Below, piece after piece: positions 17,825 to 26,993 of a stretch of DNA of 64,000 nt. The notes beneath the pieces are model-generated. The model made no database searches. It was not told the DNA's origin and worked only from the letters and a program-made list of their open reading frames with translations. The stretch lies in contig NZ_CP121685.1 of the NCBI RefSeq assembly GCF_029760915.1, forward strand, positions 780,001 through 844,000, written 5' to 3'. Position numbers and translations under genes: made by a program. The stretch comes from Olleya sp. YS. GTDB taxonomy: Bacteria; Bacteroidota; Bacteroidia; Flavobacteriales; Flavobacteriaceae. Each line of letters begins with the position of its first letter. Within the stretch, counting starts at the first letter, position 1.

Positions 17825-18211
17825 AATGTTATTTATTTATTGTTAATTTTTAGTTTATATTAATTTTATTTAAAATTTAAATACAAGGTTTATAGGTTAA
17901 GATTAATAACCTACTAAAAATCACATACTTCTATTTGATGTATGTCCAATAAGATAAATTAACTAACTTTAAAAAGAAGGTATTGTTAAGGGAATTTTTT
18001 AAAGCCAGACGAAAATATCATAACGGACGATAAAAATAACAATTTAATCGATGAAATGCAAATTTTGAGGATAAAATGCATTTAAAACAAAAAAGCATCC
18101 CAATTTTCTTTACAGAAAAAAGGAAAGCTTTCCATCGGTTCAAGCTATTTAACTAGCTTTCTACCAGTTTGATAGACTACTACATCTATCAAAACAACAC
18201 AACTAAATTTT
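17825..18211. other. Non-coding spacer with clustered palindromes
   Basis: No credible gene was found here. The right half carries three neighbouring palindromes: GGAAAGCTTTCC (18122-18133), AAGCTA-N6-TAGCTT (18142-18159) and TTTGATAGA-N8-TCTATCAAA (18168-18193). Another weak one, TAGGTT-N9-AACCTA, lies near 17893-17913. The left part should hold the promoter of the small secreted-peptide gene, but no clear TAnnTTTG box is evident. A small RNA or protein-binding region is possible. Confidence 0.45.
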
Positions 18212-18256
18212 ATTGCTAAAAAAAGCTCCAATTTCTCGGAGCTTTTAGCAATTTTT
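18212..18256 (-). terminator. Terminator downstream of tRNA-Asp
   Basis: The - strand forms ATTGCTAAAA pairing plus a GCTCC/GGAGC inner stem, with a three-base bulge and an eight-base loop, and ends in an A/T-rich tract. It begins directly after the tRNA 3' end. Confidence 0.7.
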
Positions 18257-18257
18257 G

Positions 18258-18331
18258 CGGTCTGGACGGGATTCGAACCCGCGACCCCCTGCGTGACAGG
18301 CAGATATTCTAACCAGCTGAACTACCAAACC
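18258..18331 (-). tRNA. tRNA-Asp (anticodon GTC)
   Basis: The - strand gives a full cloverleaf of 74 bases. The acceptor stem is GGTTTGG with CCAGACC, including one T-G pair. The anticodon arm CTGTCAC carries GTC; the T arm is GCGGG TTCGAAT CCCGT. The discriminator base is G and no CCA is encoded. It is a single tRNA gene flanked by a terminator. Confidence 0.95.
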
Positions 18332-18396
18332 GTTGCATAATTGCGAGTGCAAATATACACTCCAAAATCAATATGACAAATATTTTTATACTTTTT

Positions 18397-19326
18397 TTAA
18401 AGAAATTTTTGACGCTCAACAAGGTAAGTCGTCAAAATTTTATCAAAAGACTGATTAATATCTGCTTCAACGTATTTTATTTTATACTGTAAGCATTTCA
18501 TCTTCAATTCATCAAAGAAATCAACTATAGCCTTTTCGTAATTTTCTTTAACTTGATTGGCATATAAATTAATGTGCTCTCCTGTTTCTACATCAATAAA
18601 GCGTTTGGGTTTATTATCAAAATCAAACGTTAATTCTTTGTCTTTATCAAAGACATGAAAAAGCACTACTTCATGTTTATTGTGCTTTAAATGTTGCAAA
18701 GCTTCAAACAGTTTTACCTCATCCTCATTTGTTTGAAACATATCTGTAAATACAAATATTAGAGACCGTCTGTGGATTTTCTCTGCAATTTCGTGTAAAT
18801 ATTGATACGTTTCTGTTTGCTTATTTAAAGGTCTTGAAATTACAGATTCTTCTAACGTATTAAGTAGCATTTGATGGTGACGCTCACTCCCCTTTTCAGA
18901 CGAATAAAAATCGTAAGCATCACTATAAATACTTAATCCAACAGCATCACGCTGTTTTTTTAAAATATGCATTAAAGACGCTGATGCTAATGCAGAAAAA
19001 GCTATTTTATTTAAGTAGTCTAAGCTGAATCTATCCATTTTAGGATAGTGCATCGAGCTACTATTGTCTATTATAATGTGACAACGTAAATTGGTCTCGT
19101 CATCATAGCGTTTAGTGTACAGTTTATCAGTTTTGGCAAACAACTTCCAGTCAATATGTCTTGTGTTTTCGCCTTGATTATAAATTTTGTGTTCTGCAAA
19201 TTCTGCAGAAAACCCATGAAACGGACTTTTATGCATTCCAGAAATAAAACCTTCTACCACTTGCCTTGCTAAGTGCTCTAGGTTTTTAAATCCGCCTGCT
19301 TTATTTAGTTCGTTTTGAAGATTCAT
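18397..19326 (-). CDS. DUF58 domain protein
   Basis: 309 residues. Characteristic DUF58 elements are FHGFSAEFAEHKIYNQGENTRHIDWKLFAKTD (about 38-69, with the core GENTRHIDWK) and a following von Willebrand-like region with a metal-site motif IIIDNSSSM. No membrane helix is evident. DUF58 proteins are often encoded beside MoxR AAA ATPases and vWA proteins, in complexes of uncertain role; no MoxR gene is present here. The ATG shares one base with the ClpP stop codon, so the two genes are translationally coupled. Confidence 0.85.
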   Translation of the reverse strand: MNLQNELNKAGGFKNLEHLARQVVEGFISGMHKSPFHGFSAEFAEHKIYNQGENTRHIDWKLFAKTDKLYTKRYDDETNLRCHIIIDNSSSMHYPKMDRFSLDYLNKIAFSALASASLMHILKKQRDAVGLSIYSDAYDFYSSEKGSERHHQMLLNTLEESVISRPLNKQTETYQYLHEIAEKIHRRSLIFVFTDMFQTNEDEVKLFEALQHLKHNKHEVVLFHVFDKDKELTFDFDNKPKRFIDVETGEHINLYANQVKENYEKAIVDFFDELKMKCLQYKIKYVEADINQSFDKILTTYLVERQKFL

Positions 19327-19871
19327 TATTTAGTAACTCCATCTACAATACCGTAAGCCACAGACTCGTCTGCTCCCATCCAATGATCACGATTAAAATC
19401 TTTCATAACTTTTTCAAAGGTTTGCCCACAATTTTCTGCTAATATACGTGCACTTAGCTCTTTAGTTTTTAGGATTTCTTGTGCGGTGATTTCAATATCA
19501 CTTGCTTGTCCACGTGCACCTCCACTTGGTTGATGTATCATAACTCTAGCATGTGGTTGGATAAAACGTTTCCCTTTAGCACCAACAGATAATAAAATTG
19601 AACCCATAGATGCTGCTAAACCTGTACAAACTGTAGATACATCACTATTTAGTGATTTGATACAATCATACATGGCAAATCCAGAAGTGACATAACCTCC
19701 AGGACTATTAATATATAGTGTAATATCCTTGGTCTCTAAACTATCTAAATATAATAACCTATCTATGACATGTTTTGCCGATTTGTCATCTACCATTCCC
19801 CATAAAAACACTTTGCGTTCTTCTAATAATTTACTGTCAATTGCGTCTTGAACTTTTGTCTTTTTACTCAT
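19326..19871 (-). CDS. ClpP-family serine protease, short paralogue
   Basis: 181 residues. The catalytic triad is visible as S88 in GLAASMGS, H113 in MIHQPSGG and D158 in MKDFNRD. The INSPGGYVTSG strand of the ClpP fold is also present. It begins without the long N-terminal propeptide of housekeeping ClpP and has GLAASMG where most ClpPs have GMAASMG or GQAASMG, so it is probably the second, divergent ClpP present in many Flavobacteriaceae. It may form mixed or separate barrels; the cognate ATPase is unknown. It is coupled by a one-base overlap to the DUF58 gene downstream. Confidence 0.85.
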   Translation of the reverse strand: MSKKTKVQDAIDSKLLEERKVFLWGMVDDKSAKHVIDRLLYLDSLETKDITLYINSPGGYVTSGFAMYDCIKSLNSDVSTVCTGLAASMGSILLSVGAKGKRFIQPHARVMIHQPSGGARGQASDIEITAQEILKTKELSARILAENCGQTFEKVMKDFNRDHWMGADESVAYGIVDGVTK

Positions 19872-19903
19872 TGTATTCGTATTTCTTAATTTTTAACTAA
19901 AAT

Positions 19904-19934
19904 AAAAAAAGGTTTGCCATTACAGCAAACCTTT
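19904..19934 (-). terminator. Terminator downstream of trxA
   Basis: A 10-bp stem (AAAGGTTTGC / GCAAACCTTT) with a seven-base loop is followed on the - strand by a T tract. It separates the thioredoxin gene from the clpP-DUF58 pair. Confidence 0.8.
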
Positions 19935-19956
19935 ATCAATTCTTTATGAATATATT

Positions 19957-20274
19957 TTACAATAACGCATCTATCGCGTCTGCATATGCTTTTTTAGGAG
20001 CCACTCCAACTTGACGTCCTACAACTTCTCCGTTTTGAAATACTAAAACCGTTGGGATGTTACGTACGCCATATTTAGCAGCAAATTCTTGATTTGCATC
20101 TACGTCTAATTTACCAACTACTGCTTTACCATCATATTCAGTGCTTAACTCGTCTATGATTGGTCCAACCATACGACAAGGTCCACACCAAGCTGCCCAA
20201 AAGTCAACCATTACTGGCTTGTCACTATTTAATACTGTGTCTTCAAAGTTTGCATCTGTAATTTCTAATGCCAT
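19957..20274 (-). CDS. trxA: Thioredoxin
   Basis: 105 residues, standard length. The redox site is W29-C30-G31-P32-C33, preceded by VMVDFWAAW. The cis-proline loop is NIPTVLVFQNGE. No signal peptide, so it is the cytoplasmic reductant that thioredoxin reductase keeps reduced. A candidate -7 box (CAATATTA on the + strand, 20314-20321) lies upstream, and a strong terminator follows, so it is probably monocistronic. Confidence 0.96.
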   Translation of the reverse strand: MALEITDANFEDTVLNSDKPVMVDFWAAWCGPCRMVGPIIDELSTEYDGKAVVGKLDVDANQEFAAKYGVRNIPTVLVFQNGEVVGRQVGVAPKKAYADAIDALL

Positions 20275-20413
20275 AATATTGTGTTTTAATTGTGTTTACT
20301 ACATGTTAATATGCAATATTAGTCAAAAAAAGTGCCAAAGCTTACAACCTGACAATTTGTTTTAACTATTGCTATATTGTTTGATTTTATATTATTCTGA
20401 TAATACCAATAAT

Positions 20414-23400
20414 TTAATTCAACTTAAAATACACCTGTTCACTTTCTAATTCATTCAATAACTCTTGGCTAACCTTTACTTTTTGTTTACGACTTGGCAT
20501 GGTTAGTTTTATTTGGTCTCTGTTATCGTAAATCACAAAATTTAAAGATTGATTACCTGGATGCATTTGGATAAGTTCTTTTAACTTTTGAATTTTACCT
20601 GTTTCTAATTCTTTAATATTTAATTGAATGGATAGTTTTTTAGCATAGGTCTCCATAACGTCATGTAACAACTGGAAGTTGTTAAACTGCAATCGTGGTT
20701 CACTCTTCTTACCAGTATCACGATTAACCCAACCTTCCCTTATAAAAGCTTTGACATACACAAAATTGTTTTTTAGCAAGAAATGTCTAAACTTTAAATA
20801 TTCTTCTCCAAAAATTCTAAACTCAAACGTATCTGTATAATCTTCAACAGTAAATAATGCCCAGCCTTTTCCTTGTTTACTTACTCTATGTTGTACATCT
20901 GTTACAACACCTCCAAAAGTTAATTCTCTATTAACATAAGTCTCTAAATCGTTAAACAAGGCTAAACTTGCATTACAGAATGTTTTCATTTCGGTTCTAA
21001 AATCATCTAAAGGATGTCCAGAAATATAGACACCAACCACTTCACGTTCTTTAGCTAGTTTCTCCATAGTTCCCCAAGTTTCACATTCTGGAATTATTGG
21101 TTCTTCAATTTGAACTTCACTTTCGCCACCAAACAGACTAACTTGAGCAGAATTCTCATTTTCTTGGTGTTTTGCACCATACTTAATGGCTTTTTCTAAA
21201 AAAGTTAAATCACTTCCGTCTTTAAAGAAATATTGTGCACGATGTGTATCTCCTAGCTCGTCAAAACCTCCAGCTAAAGCTAAATTCTCAAACGCTTTTT
21301 TATTAGCAGCACGCAAATCAATTCGTTTTGCTAAATCAAAAATTGAGGTGTAAGGTCCATCTTTTTTTCGGTTTTCGACTATAGTCATTACTGCGCCATG
21401 ACCCACTCCTTTTATGGCTCCCATTCCAAATCGTACCGCATTATCTTTATTTACAGAAAACTTGTAAAAAGATTCGTTGACATCTGGACCTAATACAGAT
21501 AATTTCATACGCTTACACTCTTCCATAAAAAACGTCACCTGTTTGATGTCATTCATATTATTAGAGAGTACTGCTGCCATATACTCTGCTGGATAGTGTG
21601 CTTTTAAATAGGCTGTTTGGTAGGCAATCCAAGCGTAACACGTCGAGTGCGATTTGTTAAAGGCGTAACTGGCGAATGCTTCCCAATCTTTCCAAATTTT
21701 TTCAAGCTTTTTGGCATCATGTCCTTTTGCACTAGCCTGCTCAATAAATTTGGGTTTCATTTTATCCAAAACCGCAATTTGCTTTTTACCCATTGCTTTA
21801 CGCAAGACATCTGCTTCACCTTTGGTAAAGTCTGCTAGTTTTTGTGACAATAACATCACTTGCTCTTGGTAGACTGTAATCCCATAGGTCTCTTTTAAGT
21901 ACTCTTCCATTGCTGGTAAGTCGTACTCGATATCTTCATCACCATGTTTTCTGCGCACAAAACTTGGGATGTATTCCATAGGACCAGGTCTGTAGAGTGC
22001 ATTCATTGCTATTAAATCGTCAAAAACCGTAGGTTTTAAATCTTTTAAGTGCTTCTGCATTCCTGGTGATTCATATTGAAATACACCAACGGTTTCACCA
22101 CGCTGAAATAACTCAAACGTCTTAGCATCGTCAAGCGGGAAGTTTTCTGGATCCAGTTGAATATCATGTTTTGCTTTTACAATCTTAACCGTATCTTTTA
22201 TTAATGTTAAGGTTTTTAATCCTAAAAAGTCCATTTTAAGTAAACCAGCATCTTCAACAACCGAGTTATCAAACTGTGTAACATACAGATCGGAATCTTT
22301 TGCAGTAGCTACAGGAACAAACTTGGTGATATCGTCTGGAGTAATAATAACACCACATGCGTGAATACCAGTATTTCTAACCGACCCTTCTAAGGTTCTT
22401 GCTAGGTTTACTGTTTCTGCTTCTAGATCATCACCTTCAGATATATTTAACAACTGATTGACTTTTTCTAAATCTTCTGCTCTGAATTTTTGCCCTAATT
22501 CTTTTTCACTTAAACCAAATATTTTTCCAAGCTTAGACATGGTTGGAATCAACTTAGCTATTCTATCTGCATCAAACAATGGTAAATCTAATACTCGTGC
22601 AGTATCACGAATACTAGATTTTGCAGCCATAGTCCCATAAGTAATGATTTGTGCGACTTGGTTACTTCCGTATTTTTCAATAACATAATCCATGACACGA
22701 CTTCGACCTTCGTCATCAAAATCGATATCAATATCTGGCATACTTATACGGTCAGGATTTAAAAAACGCTCAAAAAGTAAGTTGTACTTCAAAGGATCAA
22801 TGTTGGTAATCCACAAACAATAGGCTACAACAGATCCTGCAGCACTACCACGTCCAGGACCAACAGACACATCCATATTTCTGGCTTCACGTATAAAATC
22901 TTCTACAATTAAGAAATAGCCTGGATATCCTGTATTTTCAATGACTTCAAGTTCAAAATCTAGTCGTTCTTTAATTTCATCTGTTAAATCTTCACCATAT
23001 CGTTTTTTTGCTCCTTCGTATGTTAGATGTCGTAAAAAGGCATTTTCACCTCGTTTACCACAATCTTTTTCGTCCTCTTCATGTTTAAATTCTTCAGGAA
23101 TGTCAAAAGCTGGTAATAAGACTTCTCTTGCTAATTGATACCCTTCTATTTTATCTACAACGTCTTGGATATTACTAATAGCTTCTGGTACATCTTTAAA
23201 CAGTGCTTTCATCTCTTCTTGAGACTTAAAGTAATAGTCTTGATTAGGTAATCCGTATCGATATCCTCGACCTCTACCTATTGGAGTCGCTTGTTTTTCA
23301 CCATCTTTAACACATAATAAAATATCATGTGCATTGGCATCTTCTTGTTTGGCGTAATACGTATTATTAGTTGCAACAAGTTTAATATTATGCTGTTCAG

Positions 23401-24802
23401 AAAATTTGATTAACGTAGGATTTATGCGGTTTTCGTCTTCTTGATTATGGCGCATCAACTCGATATACAAATCATCCTGAAATAATTCTTTCCACCATAG
23501 TAAAGCTTCTTCTGCTTGGTTTTCACCTACATTTAAAATCTTGCTTGGGACTTCGCCATATAAATTTCCTGTTAAACAGATTAAATCATCTTTATACTGT
23601 TCGATTAACTTTTTATCGATTCTTGGCAGATAATAAAAGCCATCCACAAAAGCATGAGACGATAGCTTCGCTAAATTATGATATCCATTTTTGTTTTTTG
23701 CTAATAACACTATTTGATAACCATTGTCTTTTCTGGTTTTATCTAAGTGATCTTCGCAAACAAAAAACTCGCAACCAATTATAGGTTTTATTTTTTTTAC
23801 AGTTGTAGTTTCACCTTTTTCTTCTGCTTCTGCAATTTTAGCTTCAACAGATTTGTTGTGTTTATTTACTGCATTAACAAAATGAAAAGCTCCCATCATG
23901 TTAGCATGATCTGTTAACGCAACCGCTTCCATATTGTGGGACGCAGCTTCTGCAACTAAATCTGCAACACTCATAGTAGACTGTAAAACAGAAAATTGTG
24001 AGTGGTTATGAAGATGTACAAAATTAGCCGATTTTAGCTCTTGTACATTTTCTTTTATAGTTTCTGAAGAAATATCTGATGCTTCTTCCTTTTGAAGCCT
24101 TGCATTAATCTTAGCACTTTCTTTTTTAAGATTGATGTGCTTAAGACCTATTAACTGTATTGGTTGTGGGTTTTCACGATTAAACCTCTCAAAATAATCG
24201 GGTTGAACGTCTAGTTCTTCCTTTGTAAACTCTTTACGTCTAATTAATTCTAAAAAACAACGTGTTGTAGCTTCAACATCTGCTGTAGCATTGTGCGCTT
24301 CAGCAAATGGTTTATTAAATAAAAACTGATGCAACTCAGTTAACGTTGGTAATTTAAATTTTCCGTAACGTCCACCTGGAATTTTACAAAGCTCTGCAGT
24401 ATGTTCAGTACAAGTATCTAAAACAGGAAGTTCCTGAAGTTGATTTGCAATATCCATTCGAACAAACTCGGCTCCCATGATATTTAAATCAAACTTGACA
24501 TTTTGACCAACTACAAATTTGGTTTTGCTTAATGCAATATTAAATTTTTCTAAAACGTCTAAAAGTGGTACACCTTGCTCTTGTGCTAACTCTGTAGAAA
24601 TCCCATGAATTTTCTCCGCATCATAAGGAATATTAAACCCATCAGGTTGTACTAAATAATCCTGACTCTCGATACAATTACCCATCTCGTCATGTAATTG
24701 CCATGCAATTTGAATACATCTTGGCCAATTATCTACGTCTGTAATTGGTGCATCCCAACGTTTTGGTAATCCTGTAGTTTCGGTATCAAAAATTAAATAC
24801 AT
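20414..24802 (-). CDS. dnaE: DNA polymerase III alpha subunit with N-terminal exonuclease domain
   Basis: 1462 residues, longer than the roughly 1160 of E. coli DnaE. Residues 1 to about 195 form a DEDD-type 3'-5' exonuclease (FDTETTG with D6/E8, GQNVKFDLNIMG, HNATADVEATTRCF). The PHP domain starts near 262 (FVHLHNHSQFSVLQS). The catalytic palm has the aspartates in PDIDIDFDDEGR, with GPGRGSAAGS before it. A helix-hairpin-helix and an OB fold (FGGVVTDVQHRVSKQGKGW) follow. The fused proofreading domain replaces a separate DnaQ subunit, an arrangement I recall from Bacteroidota. It is the main replicative polymerase. Confidence 0.95.
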   Translation of the reverse strand: MYLIFDTETTGLPKRWDAPITDVDNWPRCIQIAWQLHDEMGNCIESQDYLVQPDGFNIPYDAEKIHGISTELAQEQGVPLLDVLEKFNIALSKTKFVVGQNVKFDLNIMGAEFVRMDIANQLQELPVLDTCTEHTAELCKIPGGRYGKFKLPTLTELHQFLFNKPFAEAHNATADVEATTRCFLELIRRKEFTKEELDVQPDYFERFNRENPQPIQLIGLKHINLKKESAKINARLQKEEASDISSETIKENVQELKSANFVHLHNHSQFSVLQSTMSVADLVAEAASHNMEAVALTDHANMMGAFHFVNAVNKHNKSVEAKIAEAEEKGETTTVKKIKPIIGCEFFVCEDHLDKTRKDNGYQIVLLAKNKNGYHNLAKLSSHAFVDGFYYLPRIDKKLIEQYKDDLICLTGNLYGEVPSKILNVGENQAEEALLWWKELFQDDLYIELMRHNQEDENRINPTLIKFSEQHNIKLVATNNTYYAKQEDANAHDILLCVKDGEKQATPIGRGRGYRYGLPNQDYYFKSQEEMKALFKDVPEAISNIQDVVDKIEGYQLAREVLLPAFDIPEEFKHEEDEKDCGKRGENAFLRHLTYEGAKKRYGEDLTDEIKERLDFELEVIENTGYPGYFLIVEDFIREARNMDVSVGPGRGSAAGSVVAYCLWITNIDPLKYNLLFERFLNPDRISMPDIDIDFDDEGRSRVMDYVIEKYGSNQVAQIITYGTMAAKSSIRDTARVLDLPLFDADRIAKLIPTMSKLGKIFGLSEKELGQKFRAEDLEKVNQLLNISEGDDLEAETVNLARTLEGSVRNTGIHACGVIITPDDITKFVPVATAKDSDLYVTQFDNSVVEDAGLLKMDFLGLKTLTLIKDTVKIVKAKHDIQLDPENFPLDDAKTFELFQRGETVGVFQYESPGMQKHLKDLKPTVFDDLIAMNALYRPGPMEYIPSFVRRKHGDEDIEYDLPAMEEYLKETYGITVYQEQVMLLSQKLADFTKGEADVLRKAMGKKQIAVLDKMKPKFIEQASAKGHDAKKLEKIWKDWEAFASYAFNKSHSTCYAWIAYQTAYLKAHYPAEYMAAVLSNNMNDIKQVTFFMEECKRMKLSVLGPDVNESFYKFSVNKDNAVRFGMGAIKGVGHGAVMTIVENRKKDGPYTSIFDLAKRIDLRAANKKAFENLALAGGFDELGDTHRAQYFFKDGSDLTFLEKAIKYGAKHQENENSAQVSLFGGESEVQIEEPIIPECETWGTMEKLAKEREVVGVYISGHPLDDFRTEMKTFCNASLALFNDLETYVNRELTFGGVVTDVQHRVSKQGKGWALFTVEDYTDTFEFRIFGEEYLKFRHFLLKNNFVYVKAFIREGWVNRDTGKKSEPRLQFNNFQLLHDVMETYAKKLSIQLNIKELETGKIQKLKELIQMHPGNQSLNFVIYDNRDQIKLTMPSRKQKVKVSQELLNELESEQVYFKLN

Positions 24803-24899
24803 TGAAGAGTTTTAGTGATTTATTGCTAAAAAAATATGAGCTTATAAAAATACAGAGAATATTCCCTTTTTTAAAGTGAAGTTATAAACAGTTGTAAAC

Positions 24900-24932
24900 A
24901 AAAAAAAAGCCAACTGAAAATCAGTTGGCTTT
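24900..24932 (-). terminator. Terminator after the DUF2383 gene
   Basis: A 12-bp perfect stem (AAAGCCAACTGA / TCAGTTGGCTTT) with a three-base loop, followed on the - strand by nine T residues. Confidence 0.9.
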
Positions 24933-24951
24933 ATTAAATATTTAGTTAGAA

Positions 24952-25401
24952 TTATGACACTAATTCTTCGTGAACTTTCTCGGTATTAATTGCTGCTTGG
25001 ATTGCATTTCTATGCTTCATTAATAAACTATCGATTGTTGGTGGCAAGTCGTTTTCTTTCATTAACTCGTCGTAAGTCTCAAGACTTGCTTCCTCACCTC
25101 TAATAGCTTCTTCCAAAATGGCTTCTTCATTATTAGATGAAAATGTTGATTTTAATGTCATCCAATTTCTATGCATCGCCCCTTTAAAACTTCCTGAATC
25201 TTCTGGGATTTGACCATATTGTAAGATTTCCGTTCTTAATTCTTTGGCAAATTCACTTCTTTCTGATGCACGTCTTTTAAAGAACATTTTTAACCTATCA
25301 TTATCTACATTATCTACAGCATTTAAATATCCTTTTTCAGCATCGTAATTTTTGATTAGTAATTCGTTTAATTTTTTAGAAATTTCTTCTGTGTACTTCA
25401 T
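24952..25401 (-). CDS. DUF2383 (PA2169 family) four-helix protein
   Basis: 149 residues from the ATG at 25401 (MKYTEEISKKLNELLIKNYD). An upstream extension of the open frame to 25554 is rejected because it does not resemble the family and runs through a palindromic leader. The protein is a ferritin-like helical bundle of the PA2169/DUF2383 type: KNYDAEKGYLNAV, FFKRRASERSEFAKEL, GSFKGAMHRNWMTLKS, EEAIRGEEASLETYDELM. Members are small cytoplasmic, often stress-induced proteins of unknown role. A palindrome GATGTG-N8-CACATC (25445-25464) lies 44 bases upstream of the start. Confidence 0.85.
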   Translation of the reverse strand: MKYTEEISKKLNELLIKNYDAEKGYLNAVDNVDNDRLKMFFKRRASERSEFAKELRTEILQYGQIPEDSGSFKGAMHRNWMTLKSTFSSNNEEAILEEAIRGEEASLETYDELMKENDLPPTIDSLLMKHRNAIQAAINTEKVHEELVS

Positions 25402-25543
25402 AATATCTTTTATCATTTTTAAAATTTCAATATATTTTTTTAACGATGTGTATTGTTTCACATCTTCATACTTAATATAACAGATATAGACGCTTATGTC
25501 AAGTGATTTAACAGTGTTTATGATGCTTTTAAGAGTATTTAAC

Positions 25544-25575
25544 AAAAAAGCCAACGCAAATGCGTTGGCTTTTTT
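25544..25575 (-). terminator. Terminator after the DUF6252-like gene
   Basis: A 15-bp perfect stem (AAAAAAGCCAACGCA / TGCGTTGGCTTTTTT) with a two-base loop, flanked by A and T tracts. It lies 18 bases beyond the lipoprotein stop codon and works in both orientations by symmetry. Confidence 0.9.
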
Positions 25576-25593
25576 ATATAGTTATATTATAGT

Positions 25594-26286
25594 TTAATTT
25601 GAACAATCTCCAAGCGAATCTATTATAGTCTGTATTGACCCATCTTCGTCACCACAGGCTTGTTTTTTAACCTGAAGTGCTGTTTTGTAGGCCTCACAAA
25701 AACCTGTATAATCAGGTCCATCTGGATCTACATTATTTAAATTAGTTAATGTAGTTGCTGCAACAGCTGTAGCATTTAAGCAGGCTTGTGTTTGACCAGA
25801 GATATCAACAGCGCCAATGCTTAGTATTGGCACATTATAAAAATAACCTCTATTAAAATTTTCAGAATTTAATCCAGTGTTATCAAATGCATGAAAAGTA
25901 AATGTGCCAGATACTGTTCTCTCAATTAAATTGAACTCTGTAATGGTAATATTACCTTCTGAAGGATAAATTTGTACACTTGGATGTGGCACACTATTAG
26001 TTGAAAATACTGTTCCTAATTGGTTTTCATAAATTGCAGAAGACACTGTATTACCAAGAGCGTAAGAACCTTCAGTCGTGTTAGTAGCTTTTAAATTAAT
26101 AGTTTCTAAATTTCTAATTCCAGTTACGGTTAAATAACCTTGATCATCAACATTAGCCCTATAATTTGTAGCTTCCCATAACTCGTCTCCATTATAACCA
26201 ATAAATGCAGGCGTGTTAAATACAAGCTCCTCTCCACAAGAGGTAAGAGTTAATAAGACAGTTAATAAGATGATTATTCTTTTCAT
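25594..26286 (-). CDS. Lipoprotein, DUF6252-like
   Basis: 230 residues. The signal peptide ends in the lipobox LTLTSC. The mature part starts with FNTPAFIGYNGDELWEATNYRA and has beta-strand-rich segments such as TVSGTFTFHAFD, resembling DUF6252 lipoproteins of Flavobacteriaceae. The C-terminal third carries four cysteines (residues around 168, 187, 210, 228) in a helical region likely stabilised by disulfides. Function unknown. It has its own terminator and is divergent from rpsP. Confidence 0.65.
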   Translation of the reverse strand: MKRIIILLTVLLTLTSCGEELVFNTPAFIGYNGDELWEATNYRANVDDQGYLTVTGIRNLETINLKATNTTEGSYALGNTVSSAIYENQLGTVFSTNSVPHPSVQIYPSEGNITITEFNLIERTVSGTFTFHAFDNTGLNSENFNRGYFYNVPILSIGAVDISGQTQACLNATAVAATTLTNLNNVDPDGPDYTGFCEAYKTALQVKKQACGDEDGSIQTIIDSLGDCSN

Positions 26287-26353
26287 ACTAATACATTTAA
26301 CGACATCAAAAATAGAATAAATTAATTTTATTTGATAGAATTACTTTAAAAAC

Positions 26354-26382
26354 TTGAAAATTAAAAAATTATAGTATCTTTG
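26354..26382 (+). promoter_or_regulatory. Promoter of rpsP (flavobacterial type)
   Basis: TTG at 26354-26356, 18 bases of spacer, then TATCTTTG (26375-26382), a full match to the TAnnTTTG -7 box of the Bacteroidota housekeeping sigma factor. The rpsP ATG lies 47 bases downstream. Confidence 0.85.
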
Positions 26383-26429
26383 CAGACTTATTAATAATCG
26401 AGGTCGTGAACCTCACAAATTAATTATTT

Positions 26430-26972
26430 ATGCCAGTAAAAATTAGATTACAAAGACACGGTAAAAAAGGGAAACCTTACTACTGGATCGTAGCAGCAGA
26501 TGCTAGAGCAAAAAGAGACGGTAAATACCTAGAAAAATTAGGCGCTTACAATCCAAACACTAACCCAGCAACTATCGAATTAAACATTGATGGAGCTGTA
26601 CAATGGTTACAGAATGGTGCACAACCAACTGACACAGCAAAAGCAATTTTATCTTACAAAGGTGCTATGCTTAAAAATCATTTAGCAGGAGGCGTTAGAA
26701 AAGGTGCTTTAACTGAAGAACAAGCTGAAGCTAAATTTAATGCTTGGGTTGAAGAAAAAGCAAGTAAAGTAGAAGCTAAAAAAGACGGTTTATCTAAAGC
26801 TGAAGCTGAAGCTAAAGCTAAAGCTCTTGAAGCAGAAAAAGCAGCTAACGAAGCACGTATTGCTGCAGCAGCTCCTGTAGAGGAAGAAGTTGAGGAAACA
26901 CCTGAAACAGTAGTTGAAGGAGATCCTTCTGAAGAAGTTGAAGCTTTAGAAGCTGCAAAAGAAGAAGAATAA
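26430..26972 (+). CDS. rpsP: 30S ribosomal protein S16 with C-terminal extension
   Basis: 180 residues, about twice the E. coli length. Residues 1-85 are canonical S16: PVKIRLQRHGKKGKPYYWIV, GKYLEKLGAYNP, AVQWLQNGAQPTDTA. A long tail rich in Ala, Glu and Lys follows (KAEAEAKAKALEAEKAANEA, then an acidic EEEVEETPE stretch). Extended S16 is usual in Flavobacteriaceae. It is the first gene of rpsP-rimM, with an intervening hairpin that may lower expression of the downstream genes. Confidence 0.95.
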   Translation: MPVKIRLQRHGKKGKPYYWIVAADARAKRDGKYLEKLGAYNPNTNPATIELNIDGAVQWLQNGAQPTDTAKAILSYKGAMLKNHLAGGVRKGALTEEQAEAKFNAWVEEKASKVEAKKDGLSKAEAEAKAKALEAEKAANEARIAAAAPVEEEVEETPETVVEGDPSEEVEALEAAKEEE

Positions 26973-26993
26973 AAAATATTTTTTTATACTTTT

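Noticed and set aside
18122-18193. CRISPR-like repeats
   Set aside because: The three palindromes differ in sequence and spacing; there are no repeated units with spacers and no cas genes.
25402-25554. N-terminal extension of the DUF2383 protein
   Set aside because: It runs through a palindromic leader and a neighbouring terminator and has no similarity to the family; ATG at 25401 fits.
26742-26972. Frameshift or fusion at the end of rpsP because of the long tail
   Set aside because: The Ala/Glu/Lys-rich extension is in frame, of even composition and typical for S16 of Flavobacteriaceae.
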